Positions 26,541 to 35,335 of a DNA stretch of 64,000 bases are shown piece by piece. Under the pieces are notes generated by a model. The model made no database searches. It saw only the letters and a list, made by a program, of their open reading frames with translations, and was not told where the DNA came from. The DNA is from Neobacillus drentensis NBRC 102427 (GTDB lineage: Bacteria; Bacillota; Bacilli; Bacillales; Cytobacillaceae): contig NZ_BCUX01000003.1 in the NCBI RefSeq assembly GCF_001591445.1, positions 186,001-250,000 on the forward strand, written 5' to 3'. The translations under genes and the position numbers were made by a program. Within the stretch, counting starts at the first letter, position 1, and each line of letters begins with the position of its first letter.

Positions 26541-27395
26541 TTAACCTTTTACTTCTACTCCGGCCCTTACTGCTAATCCTCGTTGGTTATTAGGATTAGG
26601 GTATGGTTCTAGTCCGTACATTTCTCGTAATCTTGCAACTGCTTCGACAGGTGGTTTTGAATTGTAGTAGCCGCGTCTTGTCATATAAACTCCGGACACC
26701 CTCTTTAAGTCTGCTAATGATTCGCACATCTTGATTCCAGCGCCAAAAGAGTCAACGACGGGTACATCACCAATCCTTGAAATCCCGAAGGTTGCAAGGA
26801 AAACGTTCATCGGCCCCTCGCCCGGGACAATTACATCGGCTCCTTGAGAAATGGCCGACTCGGCAGCTCTTTTAAAAGCTTCAATCACAGGCTCTGGATT
26901 ATTGAAGCCTGCGAGCACATCATCAAACCCTGACTCGAGCTGTACAATTGGTCCAAGTTTTTCACCGAGACCATACCGTGCAGCATTTTGTCTAAGTTCA
27001 TCGGCCAATGGGGTTAAAAAGTTGACGACTCCAATACGGTCTCCGAGCATAGATGCCATATGGAACGAGGCCTGCCCATAACCAACGACAGGGATATCCA
27101 CGAGCGTACGAGCCTCGAGAAGACCAACATCTGGAATGGTTCCGATAAACATTGCATCGTATCCCGCAGCTTCAGCCATGAGTGCAGCTCGTACGAACTG
27201 CTCCCGGTGCAGATTCTGCAAGTAAGAGTGAGTGATAAAATGCCCAGGGTAATGTGAAGGATATGTTTCTTCAGACATCCCATGTAAAACGATTTCCACG
27301 TCTGGGCGTGCGATTTTTCGCAGGTGGTTCACAATAGCATCCCTGTATTGTGGTACCCGGTCAATCGTAGTTAGACTCTGATGCCAGATTTTCAT
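26541..27395 (-). CDS. Asp/Glu/hydantoin racemase-superfamily protein lacking the catalytic cysteines
   Basis: 284 residues with the two-lobed Asp/Glu/hydantoin racemase fold: IWHQSLTTIDRVPQYR, AAGYDAMFIGTIPDVGLLEAR, VVGYGQASFHMASMLGDRIGVV, ADVIVPGEGPMNVFLA and DVPVVDSFGAGIKMCES. Racemases use a Cys at the end of each of two motifs. Here those positions read IGTIPD and PGEGPM, and the only Cys is in KMCES. So racemisation is unlikely, and a decarboxylase, isomerase or lyase role is possible. AGGGAGG precedes the ATG. It sits between the GlcG/FAD oxidoreductase genes and etfB. Confidence 0.75.
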   Translation of the reverse strand: MKIWHQSLTTIDRVPQYRDAIVNHLRKIARPDVEIVLHGMSEETYPSHYPGHFITHSYLQNLHREQFVRAALMAEAAGYDAMFIGTIPDVGLLEARTLVDIPVVGYGQASFHMASMLGDRIGVVNFLTPLADELRQNAARYGLGEKLGPIVQLESGFDDVLAGFNNPEPVIEAFKRAAESAISQGADVIVPGEGPMNVFLATFGISRIGDVPVVDSFGAGIKMCESLADLKRVSGVYMTRRGYYNSKPPVEAVARLREMYGLEPYPNPNNQRGLAVRAGVEVKG

Positions 27396-27534
27396 TGAAA
27401 ATACCTCCCTTTTTAGTGCTATTTTTAGGAAAAAATTATGAAAAAGTTCACTATTGTATTAGTTTTGGTTATTAAAAGGCTCTGCTTGCTCATTTTTTGA
27501 AATTCCCCGTTTGGTTGTGAAATTTAATAGTCTT

Positions 27535-27681
27535 ATGAGCGGATTTTCTCGGTCTATGAGCGGATTCTACTAGTCTATCAGCGAATTTTCTTGTTCTATC
27601 AGCGAATCCTTCAAGTCTATCAGCGGATTTTCTTGTTCTATCAGCGGATTCTCCATTTCAATCAGCGAATCCTAGGCTGAG
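27535..27681. repeat. Seven tandem 21-bp repeats
   Basis: Seven consecutive 21-base copies with consensus ATCAGCGAATTTTCTTGTTC plus T, starting at 27535, 27556, 27577, 27598, 27619, 27640 and 27661. The ATSAGCGRAT core is nearly invariant and the second half varies. They fill the 310-base gap between two operon genes. The unit is a multiple of 3, but no start or ribosome site supports translation. There are no CRISPR-like spacers. Confidence 0.9.
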
Positions 27682-27705
27682 CCTTTCCGTGCCCATGCAA
27701 TACAA

Positions 27706-29082
27706 TTATTTTACTGTTAACTCGCTTAATGCCTCTTGAACCGCAATCCGTCCAAACACTGCACACTTACCTAATGAACTTCCCGTCATATACCCAGCCC
27801 CGTGAAACCCTCCGGTCACCTCTCCCGCTGCAAACAATCCTAAGATAGGCTCACCATATGGATTCACCACCTGTGCTTTGGTGTTCACCGACACCCCTGC
27901 ATAGGTTGCAAGCATCGCGACGGTCGACTCAAATGCATAGAATGGTGCCTTCTCAATTGGTGTTGGTTTTCCATAGTTATGTGTTAATGACTTCCTGCCG
28001 AAGTCAGGATCTTCTCCGTCCGCAACCCCTTGATTGTATCTGGAAATCGTTTCTTCCAAAACCTCAAGCGGTACATCAATACAGTCAGCCAAGTCCTCCA
28101 ATGTGTCTGCTTGATATAGAAGCCTGCGTCGCTTTAATAATTCCAAATCATAGAGAGGATCATCGTGAACGCTTTTGTCCATCACAGTTTGGTCCCAAAC
28201 CTGAAAACTCACTTGGTCAGGCTGCTCGAAAGCGGCTTTTCCTAATAATTTGTAAGAGATTGACTCGTTAACAAACCGTTTCCCAAGTTCGTTAACCATG
28301 ATCGCTCCCTTGTAAAAGGCTAACCCCTGAGACTTTACTGGTCCGGCAGCAGTGGGATGAAATCCGTATGTCCCATTTAGGTAAGGTAAATCCTTTAACC
28401 AGGCCCCGTGCTCACAGGCCATTCGTATGCCTTCCCCATGATTGCCACGACCGCCAATTCTTAACGCTCCCTTTAATTGTGGAGCAAACTGCCCCAATAG
28501 CTCCTCGCTTTTTGCGAACCCACCTGAAGCGATAATTACCCCTTTCGAAGCATGTGCAGTGCGTTCTTCTCCGTCAACCTCATATAAAACACGATCAATC
28601 CGTCCGTCGTCGTTTTTCAAAAGTCTTTGAGCAGGGGCATTCAAACGAATGGTCACGTTTGAAAGCTGCTTAACCCTTTGGTTAAGTGTTTGAATCGCCT
28701 GATGTGGGTCAATAATATGTCCTCGGGGAACACTGTGCCCGCTCACAGCTTCGAGTGAGCGGAACTCAACACCGTGCTCATTAAGCCAGGTATAGGTCGC
28801 TAATTGCTTCTGCCCATAAGCTTTAACAAGCTCTTGATCATTCACCCCGCCGCCTACCTCAATCATGTCCTCCAATAAGTACTCAGTTGAATCGATGATG
28901 CCTGCCTGCTCTTGCATATCTGTTCCGGCAAAGGCCATATACCCTGAACTTAGAACCGTACTACCGCCAAGTTCATCCTCTTTCTCAAGGAGCAGGACGT
29001 GTGCACCTGCTTCACCAGCCTCAACTGCAGCACACATCCCCGCTAGACCGCCGCCTAAAATAATCAAATCATAGGTTTCCAT
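27706..29082 (-). CDS. FAD-dependent oxidoreductase (fumarate reductase / 3-ketosteroid dehydrogenase-like flavoprotein)
   Basis: 458 residues. The N-terminal FAD motif is YDLIILGGGLAGMCAAVEAGEAGAHVLLLEKE; GGSTVLSSGYMAFAG follows and the C-terminal FAD-contact segment is GLFAAGEVTGGFHGAGYMTGSS. This is the FAD_binding_2 family containing fumarate and urocanate reductases, KstD and TcuA. Substrate Arg and His residues of fumarate reductases cannot be assigned with certainty. It lacks a heme or FMN domain, so electrons probably go to or come from a soluble partner such as EtfAB encoded nearby. It is followed by the GlcG-like gene upstream on the strand with a 14-base gap. Confidence 0.85.
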   Translation of the reverse strand: METYDLIILGGGLAGMCAAVEAGEAGAHVLLLEKEDELGGSTVLSSGYMAFAGTDMQEQAGIIDSTEYLLEDMIEVGGGVNDQELVKAYGQKQLATYTWLNEHGVEFRSLEAVSGHSVPRGHIIDPHQAIQTLNQRVKQLSNVTIRLNAPAQRLLKNDDGRIDRVLYEVDGEERTAHASKGVIIASGGFAKSEELLGQFAPQLKGALRIGGRGNHGEGIRMACEHGAWLKDLPYLNGTYGFHPTAAGPVKSQGLAFYKGAIMVNELGKRFVNESISYKLLGKAAFEQPDQVSFQVWDQTVMDKSVHDDPLYDLELLKRRRLLYQADTLEDLADCIDVPLEVLEETISRYNQGVADGEDPDFGRKSLTHNYGKPTPIEKAPFYAFESTVAMLATYAGVSVNTKAQVVNPYGEPILGLFAAGEVTGGFHGAGYMTGSSLGKCAVFGRIAVQEALSELTVK

Positions 29083-29096
29083 CCATCAACACCCTC

Positions 29097-29534
29097 TTAC
29101 TCTAGGTTATTTAGAACTTCTAATGCTGCCTGGCATACCTGCATATCGTGAGTATAATGGCCGCCGCTTACCCCAACGCCGCCAATAAGTTCGTTATTTA
29201 TTTTAATTGGATAGCCACCGCCAAAAATAATGAGCCTAGGTGTGTGAACAATCCCATGTAGCAATGGTGGATCATCCTTCAATCTGTCATACCATTCGTG
29301 TGTTGCTCTATTATAAGTCGCTGCAGAAAAGGCTTTATTTTGTGCTATCTCCAAGCTTAATACTGGTGCACCGTCCATGGCAGCAAATGCTTTTAGGTTC
29401 CCCACACGATCAACGATTGAGATGCTAAACGGCATACCTAATTCTTTTCCCTTTACAAGTGCGGCCTCAAGCATTTTATTAGCAAGTGCTAGACTGATAT
29501 TTTTTGATTCAATAGCTGGAATTAATTTTTCCAT
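29097..29534 (-). CDS. GlcG/HbpS-like protein (heme-degrading domain family)
   Basis: 145 residues of the GlcG/HbpS (DUF336) family: LALANKMLEAALVKGKELG, SISIVDRVGNLKAFAAMDGAP, NKAFSAATYNRATHEW, LIIFGGGYPIKINNELIGGVGVSGG. Family members bind heme, cobalamin or pathway intermediates, and often sit in operons for organic-acid or diol oxidation. Start 29534 has AGAGGGGAAA upstream; a TTG 6 codons earlier overlaps that site. It sits tightly between the SDR and FAD oxidoreductase genes, so a helper role for those enzymes is likely. Confidence 0.82.
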   Translation of the reverse strand: MEKLIPAIESKNISLALANKMLEAALVKGKELGMPFSISIVDRVGNLKAFAAMDGAPVLSLEIAQNKAFSAATYNRATHEWYDRLKDDPPLLHGIVHTPRLIIFGGGYPIKINNELIGGVGVSGGHYTHDMQVCQAALEVLNNLE

Positions 29535-29565
29535 TATGATTTCCCCTCTCAATTTTTAGATCTAT

Positions 29566-30288
29566 TTATAAATTTACTGGTCGCCCGTAACCAAATGCTT
29601 CAATGGCGGTTGCAGTTACAGCTGCACTTTTTGGCAAGCATAAATCGACGATTACATTAGCAAGGTCTATTGGATGCAGCCAATTGTCTTTATTTACATC
29701 AAAGTCGTCCATCATCTTTGTATTAACAGGACCTGGACAGACTGCATTCACTCTTATTTTGTATGGCTTTAATTCTTCTCCCAAGGCTTTTGAGAATCCG
29801 AGACATGCGTATTTCGAAGCAATGTAAGCACTTCTGTCAGGACCGCCTTTTGTCCCCCAAATCGACGATAGATTGATGATCACACCGTGCCTTTTCTCGA
29901 TCATTTGCGTGACAACTGCCCGAGAACATAAATAGACTCCACGAATATTTATATCTTGTACAAAGTCCCATTCTTCAACGGTCATTTCATGGAACGGCTT
30001 AAGAAGCATGACACCCGCATTATTGATTAATATATCAATCGAACCCAAACTTTCTTCTGTTGTCTGGACTGCTTGGTTTATATCCTCTTCTGAACGAACA
30101 TCCCCGGTAAGGGCGATTGCTTCGCCCCCCACCACCTCAGAAATATAGGAAGCAGTTTCATTGCTTTCAGATTCATTGTCGGAAAAAACAGCCACTTTAG
30201 CGCCCTGTTTCGCGAGGAGAATACAGGTTTCTCTGCCGATTCCTCTTCCTCCTCCTGTTACTAGGGCTACCTTGTCCTTTAATTCCAA
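29566..30288 (-). CDS. Short-chain dehydrogenase/reductase
   Basis: 240 residues of the classical SDR family. Cofactor motif VTGGGRGIGRETC, NNAGVM, catalytic SSIWGTKGGPDRSAYIASKYA (Ser, Tyr, Lys) and PGPVNTKM are visible. After strand beta-2 the protein reads VFSDNESESNE: acidic residues, which favours NAD over NADP. The start is TTG with AAGGGTGAGG upstream. It probably oxidises or reduces a hydroxy/oxo intermediate of the pathway encoded by its neighbours; the substrate is unknown. Confidence 0.88.
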   Translation of the reverse strand: MELKDKVALVTGGGRGIGRETCILLAKQGAKVAVFSDNESESNETASYISEVVGGEAIALTGDVRSEEDINQAVQTTEESLGSIDILINNAGVMLLKPFHEMTVEEWDFVQDINIRGVYLCSRAVVTQMIEKRHGVIINLSSIWGTKGGPDRSAYIASKYACLGFSKALGEELKPYKIRVNAVCPGPVNTKMMDDFDVNKDNWLHPIDLANVIVDLCLPKSAAVTATAIEAFGYGRPVNL

Positions 30289-30322
30289 AAAACCTCACCC
30301 TTTCTCAATTAAACCAAACTAC

Positions 30323-31744
30323 TTAAACCTCTAGTTTCTTTGAATCAGTTACATATGCAACCGCATGATCACCCGCACGGCGCCCAAACACAAGGCCTCT
30401 TAGCACAGATGTCCCGCCTGGATATTTCCCGTAATAAAGACCTGCCGTCTCCCCGACTGCATATAAGCCTGGAATCGGATCTTGATCTTGTGACAAGACT
30501 CGTCCATCTGTGTCGGTAGCTAGACCGCCATTGGTGAAAACATTCGAACAGATAATTGGATAGGCGATAAATGGGGCCTTATCAATTGGGATTGCCCAAT
30601 TAGACTTTGGCGGGGTAATTCCAAGTGCCTGTTTACCGTCTTTTTTATCCCAATGAAATTCACCCGGTTGAACAGCTGCGTTAAAAGATTCAACTGTAGC
30701 CGTTAATTGGCCGACTGGCACGCCAATCTTTTCCGCCAACTCTTCAATCGTATCGGCAACAATGGCCGGTTTATCGGTTTCCACTGCCCGTTCATAGTTG
30801 GGAATATCATACATTTTTTGATCACCAATCATATAGGCAATGTGACCAGGGAGGTCGTGGAATATCGTCCGGGCAACCTCTTCATATTGCTCATCGACTG
30901 TTGTTTTTCCCTCATCAACGAAACGGTTCCCATTCTGATCGACCAAAATAAAGTAAGGGTAGGTCATAACAGCAGCTTCTTCCCGCTTGCTTCTTGGGTC
31001 GACCGGTTCAGCGTGAAAAGAGTCGAACTGACCTGCCGTTTTTGCCCCTAGCTCCATGGCCATCCGGATTCCTTCACCTTTGTTAAACAAACCACCCTCA
31101 GCTACTGTCCGGACTTTATGAGCATCTCTGCCAACATATTGGGCCATCATCTCCTGATTTCCCTGGAATCCACCTGACGCTAACACGACAGCTCCCACTT
31201 TTAATTGAAGGGATGTACCGCCCTTCACGCGTACCATCAATCCATTGACGACACCCTCGTCATCAAGAAGTAATTTCCAAGCAGTAGCTTCGTAAATAAT
31301 CTCAACACCTAGTCCACCTGCACGGCGGGATAGGGTGTCAACGATGGCACGACCGCCGCCTACTGGAAGCAAACGAGGTCTTGATGCAGTTAAAAACATC
31401 GTTGGCAGGTAGTCAAAATCAACCCCTTTTTCCTGGACCCAGCGAAGTGTGCTGCCAGCATCCTTGGCGAGAGTTTCTATGTACTCCCGATCGGAATAAT
31501 TGTCTGAAAAAGCCATCATATCTTCCACAAAGTTATCGGCTACTTCATCGAGATTTTTCATCCGCATATAGGAGGCCGTCCAACGGGAATTTCCTCCTCT
31601 ATGGTCATAATCAGCTCGTTCTAATATCGCTATTTTTAGATTCTTATTTTCCTTTTTAGCCGTTTCAGCGGCAGACAATGCGGCTGAGGTCCCGGCAACT
31701 CCACATCCTATGACGACGATGTCGTAATCTACTTCTTTCCCCAC
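30323..31744 (-). CDS. FAD-binding dehydrogenase (TcuA-like)
   Basis: 473 residues of the FAD_binding_2 family: YDIVVIGCGVAGTSAALSA, RADYDHRGGNSRWTASYMRM, VVLASGGFQGNQEMM and C-terminal GLYAVGETAGLYYGKYPGG followed by TSVLRGLVFGRRAGDHA. The pattern is close to tricarballylate dehydrogenase TcuA and relatives that oxidise CH-CH bonds in carboxylic acids. The start is GTG with AAAAGGAGG upstream. It lies in the same operon as the lyase gene upstream and the SDR downstream. It shares about the same fold with the proteins at 27706 and 44367 but is clearly a different subfamily. Confidence 0.85.
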   Translation of the reverse strand: MGKEVDYDIVVIGCGVAGTSAALSAAETAKKENKNLKIAILERADYDHRGGNSRWTASYMRMKNLDEVADNFVEDMMAFSDNYSDREYIETLAKDAGSTLRWVQEKGVDFDYLPTMFLTASRPRLLPVGGGRAIVDTLSRRAGGLGVEIIYEATAWKLLLDDEGVVNGLMVRVKGGTSLQLKVGAVVLASGGFQGNQEMMAQYVGRDAHKVRTVAEGGLFNKGEGIRMAMELGAKTAGQFDSFHAEPVDPRSKREEAAVMTYPYFILVDQNGNRFVDEGKTTVDEQYEEVARTIFHDLPGHIAYMIGDQKMYDIPNYERAVETDKPAIVADTIEELAEKIGVPVGQLTATVESFNAAVQPGEFHWDKKDGKQALGITPPKSNWAIPIDKAPFIAYPIICSNVFTNGGLATDTDGRVLSQDQDPIPGLYAVGETAGLYYGKYPGGTSVLRGLVFGRRAGDHAVAYVTDSKKLEV

Positions 31745-31777
31745 AACTATGTCCTCCTTTTAAGTTCCTAATTTATT

Positions 31778-31799
31778 AAAAAAGTAAATTTACTTTTTT
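31778..31799. other. 22-bp perfect palindrome at the lyase stop codon
   Basis: AAAAAAGTAAATTTACTTTT followed by TT is perfectly self-complementary and includes the stop codon of the lyase gene. In RNA it would be a weak AT-rich hairpin with a U-run, possibly a partial terminator inside the operon. Confidence 0.5.
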
Positions 31800-32677
31800 A
31801 TTAATGGCTGATTCTCTGCATACTTGTTTTCCCACTCTTTAATCTGATTGAGTTTAAAGAGTGATTGCCGCTCTTCCCACGTGCAAATTAACTCGTGAAT
31901 ATTTTCGTGTGAACCTTCGGCTTTTAATATTCTTAATGACTCTGTGATTCCTTTGATTGCCGAGCGAAGGACAGTATTTGCACAAAGCATGATTTTAAAA
32001 CCAATCTCTTCGGCCTCTTTCAAAGAAATAAGCGGGGTTTTACCGCCTTCCACCAGATTAATGATCTGTGGTACCCCTTTTAATGAACTGGTGATATTTT
32101 TTAATTGTTCAATGGTTGTCGGCGCTTCAACAAAAATTATGTCGGCCCCCGCTTCTACATAGGCATTTGCCCTGTCCAACGCATCTTCCATGCCATATAC
32201 GGCTAAAGCATCTGTACGGGCGATAATGGCGAGATTTTCATCTCTTCTTGTATCAACAGCAGCTTTGATTTTCCCGACCATCTCTTCTTTGGAAATAACA
32301 TCTTTCCCATTGAAGTGCCCGCATTTCTTAGGTGAAACCTGGTCTTCCATTTGGATGGCTGCTACACCTGCTCTTTCAAACTCTCTTACAGTTCGGATCA
32401 CATTAATCGCATTTCCAAAGCCTGTATCGGCATCCACAACAATCGGAATCGTCGTCACATCCGTCATCCTTGCGACAATATCAACCACTTCTTTTAAGGA
32501 AGTTAGGCCTACATCAGCCCACCCTAATTGGGCATTGGATATTCCGGCACCTGTGGCGTATATCGCTTGAAAGCCGATTTCTTCTATTAATCTAGCTGAC
32601 ATCGCGTCATAGGCACCCGGCAGGATAAATGATCCTCGTTGTTTCAAAAGTTCCTGGAACTTTTTTGTTTTATTCAT
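31790..32677 (-). CDS. Isocitrate lyase / PEP mutase-superfamily lyase (2-methylisocitrate or dimethylmalate lyase type)
   Basis: 295 residues forming a TIM barrel: LPGAYDAMSARLIEEIGF, YATGAGISNAQLGWADVGL, IPIVVDADTGFGNA, MEDQVSPKKCGHFNGK, IIARTDALAVYG and IIFVEAPT. KKCGH is the catalytic loop of lyases in this superfamily (isocitrate, 2-methylisocitrate, dimethylmalate, oxaloacetate hydrolase groups), with the Cys expected for C-C lyases rather than mutases. It probably cleaves a 2-hydroxy dicarboxylate to pyruvate or a similar oxoacid. AAAGGAG precedes the ATG. It is first in the operon running to etfA and lies next to the MmgE/PrpD gene, a pairing known from methylcitrate-like routes. Confidence 0.85.
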   Translation of the reverse strand: MNKTKKFQELLKQRGSFILPGAYDAMSARLIEEIGFQAIYATGAGISNAQLGWADVGLTSLKEVVDIVARMTDVTTIPIVVDADTGFGNAINVIRTVREFERAGVAAIQMEDQVSPKKCGHFNGKDVISKEEMVGKIKAAVDTRRDENLAIIARTDALAVYGMEDALDRANAYVEAGADIIFVEAPTTIEQLKNITSSLKGVPQIINLVEGGKTPLISLKEAEEIGFKIMLCANTVLRSAIKGITESLRILKAEGSHENIHELICTWEERQSLFKLNQIKEWENKYAENQPLIKK

Positions 32678-32712
32678 TTGTTGGATCTCCTTTTTTATTT
32701 ATGCATAATTTA

Positions 32713-32785
32713 ATTTTAGAATATTAAAATAATAATTACAAAGGTAAAAGTTATTCAATTTTTAGTAATTTTCCAATAACTTTTA
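32713..32785 (-). promoter_or_regulatory. Putative control region of the lyase-to-etfA operon
   Basis: The nonamer TTCTAAAAT (minus strand, 32713-32721) also occurs in the promoters at 47868 and 49321. About 25 bases further upstream a perfect 11-bp inverted repeat, TAAAAGTTATT and its complement (32745-32755 / 32775-32785), could be an operator. The region is very AT-rich, so chance matches are possible. Confidence 0.4.
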
Positions 32786-32879
32786 TTAGTCTTTCTTTAT
32801 TAATTCATTTTCAACAGTATTTGAAATGGTAAAATATGATTAAAAATGGCAAAGTATTTCTCACTGATTCATTACAAAA

Positions 32880-34229
32880 TTAATGGAGCATGAGAGGTAA
32901 TTTATTTAATAAGTCATAATCTGGACTATTACTTATCGTTTTCCATACCTCTTCAGGAGCACCAATGTTTGCAAATTGGCAACATTCAATAAATTTATTC
33001 TTAACTTCATCAAAATTCACTATAGGAAGACAACGTTCTATATGTCTTTTGGTTCCTTGAGCAGTTATTACCTTAATATCACCTTGAGGAAGCCCAAGAG
33101 TATTAGGTTGTGTATGTTCAATTTTTACAAGCCTAGACAATTCTAAAACTTGAGAATCCTTAAGAGCCTCATCTGTAAGATTATTCAAATTGACATTTCC
33201 ATGTACAAATGTAAATGCAACTATAAAAGGGATACTAAATTTAGCATCTTGTAATGTTTGGGGATGACAACGCTCCGGCAATGGATGACACAACATACTT
33301 GCCGTTTCATTTACGCCTATTACAAGGTTTTCGATTTGATAGTGTTTTACTTCATTTCGAAGGTCTAGCGCCGATTTTATGTATAGGTGTGAATAACGAC
33401 AGCTAGGGAAAAGTTTTATAGATGTTTCTGAAAATGCCCAGGTTTCAGTATCTAATAATATTTTTCGTTGACCTTCGCTCAGATCTTTTCCAAAATAGTT
33501 TCGAAAGAGACCTGCTTTACCGTCCAAACTACTTGCAGGAGCTGATACTCCCTCTCGGGCCAAAAATGCTGCTTGAACACCTCCCATAGATGCAAATGCA
33601 GGATAAATCGACCTAGCTTGAGAACCAACACCAACTCCCGGCTCTTTTCCACCAGCTAATTGCATGTATGCTAGACCTAATGCATGAACCATTTCAGAAT
33701 CATCTAACCCAAGAACAAGACCTGCAGTGATTGCAGCACCAAGATAACCGAAAAGTTGACTCAAAAACCATTTTGAATCAGCGCCTGTACCTCTAGGTTC
33801 AATAGCATATCCGAGCCGACAAATCAACTCATTTCCTAATCCTACGGCAGTGACAAGATCCGTAGCTCTAGAACCTTCAATGTCAGCAGCAGCTAATGCA
33901 GACGCTAAAATAATTGGAGTAGGATGTATTCTCGCCAAATCATTTATATCGTCAAAATCTAATGCATGTGCCAAAGCAGTATTAGAAAATGCTGCATAAG
34001 CAGGAGGTAACTGATGGCTACTTCCAATTACTCGGCCCGCACCACCTTCTACTCCTAAAGATATTCCAGATATCGATTGTAGGGCAATAGGTGCCCCTTT
34101 ATAAGCCGCCAATGAGATACCAATAGTATCAGAAATATGAAGTATTACCTTTTTATGGACTTCCTCTGGCAAACCAAGTTTTTGTCTTTGGCGAATGGCA
34201 TTTATAATATCAAAGCTCAATGATGACAA
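32880..34229 (-). CDS. MmgE/PrpD-family protein
   Basis: 449 residues of the MmgE/PrpD family (2-methylcitrate dehydratase, cis-aconitate decarboxylase, IDS-like). Visible: HISDTIGISLAAYKG, ALAHALDFDDINDLARIHPTPIILASALA, the two-domain helical lid, FPSCRYSHLYIKSALDLR and VNETASMLCHPLPERCHPQ. The start is TTG with GGGAGGG 8 bases upstream. It probably dehydrates or decarboxylates a branched tricarboxylate or related acid. It is separated by 202 bases from the lyase operon and by 113 bases from the Opp genes upstream. Confidence 0.85.
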   Translation of the reverse strand: MSSLSFDIINAIRQRQKLGLPEEVHKKVILHISDTIGISLAAYKGAPIALQSISGISLGVEGGAGRVIGSSHQLPPAYAAFSNTALAHALDFDDINDLARIHPTPIILASALAAADIEGSRATDLVTAVGLGNELICRLGYAIEPRGTGADSKWFLSQLFGYLGAAITAGLVLGLDDSEMVHALGLAYMQLAGGKEPGVGVGSQARSIYPAFASMGGVQAAFLAREGVSAPASSLDGKAGLFRNYFGKDLSEGQRKILLDTETWAFSETSIKLFPSCRYSHLYIKSALDLRNEVKHYQIENLVIGVNETASMLCHPLPERCHPQTLQDAKFSIPFIVAFTFVHGNVNLNNLTDEALKDSQVLELSRLVKIEHTQPNTLGLPQGDIKVITAQGTKRHIERCLPIVNFDEVKNKFIECCQFANIGAPEEVWKTISNSPDYDLLNKLPLMLH

Positions 34230-34342
34230 TTATTGGCCCTCCCAAACTTTTTCTCAAAATAGTTCTCCAAATGAAATATCCTCACCGCTTTCAATACTCA
34301 TCAATATCTTAGGATTATTAGGAAAACTTTAATTTCAGTATT

Positions 34343-35335
34343 TTAAGTTGCGATCTGTTCCTTTATTGGTTCTTGAAATAATAAACAAGCTGTTAGACTG
34401 TTAATGGATGTTTGTATTAAAGCAGGCTCAATACTTTTGCATTTTTCCATCGCCACTGGACACCGAGTATGAAAATGGCAGCCCTTCGGCGGGTTTGAAG
34501 GACTCGGCAAGTCACCCTGTAAGATAATTCGTTCTCTTTCTCTCAATTCCGGATTAAGTTGAGGTACAGCCGAGAACAGTGCTTTAGTATAGGGATGACG
34601 TGGATATTCAAATAATTCCTCTGTCTTGGCAAATTCAATAATTCTTCCGAGATACATCACAGCAATTTTATCACTAATATGTTTAACAGCTTGGATTCCA
34701 TGAGCAATAAAAATATAAGATAATCCAAAATCCTGTTGGATTTCTTTTAATAGATTTAAGATTTGAGCTTGAATGGACACGTCCAGGGCTGAAACCGGTT
34801 CATCACAAACTATGAGTTTTGGGCTTAAAGCAAGCGCACGTGCAATCCCAATTCTTTGCCTTTGTCCTCCGGAGAATTCAATGGGGTACCGAGTGCCATG
34901 GTAGGAAGCGAGCCCAACTCTTTCGAGTAATTCATCCACCCTTTTCTTAATTTCTTTTTTAGAACCAAATTTATGCAGAAAAAGAGGTTCAGCAATAATA
35001 TTGGCTACTGTCATTCTTGGATTCAATGACGAGTAGGGATCTTGAAAAATCATTTGTAGATTTTTCCCTAATTCCTTTTTGTTTTTGTAATTACTTAATC
35101 TTTTTCCTTCAAATAGGATTTCACCACTGGACGGTTGGCTTAATCCAACAACCATTCTTCCTGTCGTTGATTTTCCACAACCAGACTCCCCGACCAATCC
35201 GACGGTCTCACCAGGAAAGATATCAAGACTAATACCATCTACTGCTTTAACAACTTGGTCCTTTTTTCCGAATAGTCCACTCCCAACAGGGAAGTATTTT
35301 TTTATGTCTCTAAGAGACACTAGAGGTTGTTGCAT
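34343..35335 (-). CDS. Oligopeptide/dipeptide-type ABC transporter ATPase (OppF/DppF-like)
   Basis: 330 residues. Walker A GESGCGKST, signature FSGGQRQRIGIARALAL, Walker B LIVCDEPVSALD, H-loop AHGIQAV (glutamate/histidine region slightly changed), and the Opp/Dpp C-terminal extension with the cysteine-containing HTRCPVAMEKC motif, likely an iron-sulfur site. It overlaps the end of the OppD gene by 26 bases, indicating translational coupling. It is the last gene of a five-gene importer. Confidence 0.92.
   Translation of the reverse strand: MQQPLVSLRDIKKYFPVGSGLFGKKDQVVKAVDGISLDIFPGETVGLVGESGCGKSTTGRMVVGLSQPSSGEILFEGKRLSNYKNKKELGKNLQMIFQDPYSSLNPRMTVANIIAEPLFLHKFGSKKEIKKRVDELLERVGLASYHGTRYPIEFSGGQRQRIGIARALALSPKLIVCDEPVSALDVSIQAQILNLLKEIQQDFGLSYIFIAHGIQAVKHISDKIAVMYLGRIIEFAKTEELFEYPRHPYTKALFSAVPQLNPELRERERIILQGDLPSPSNPPKGCHFHTRCPVAMEKCKSIEPALIQTSINSLTACLLFQEPIKEQIAT

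Noticed and set aside
27535-27681. Possible CRISPR array
   Set aside because: The 21-bp units are contiguous with no unique spacers and there are no cas genes.
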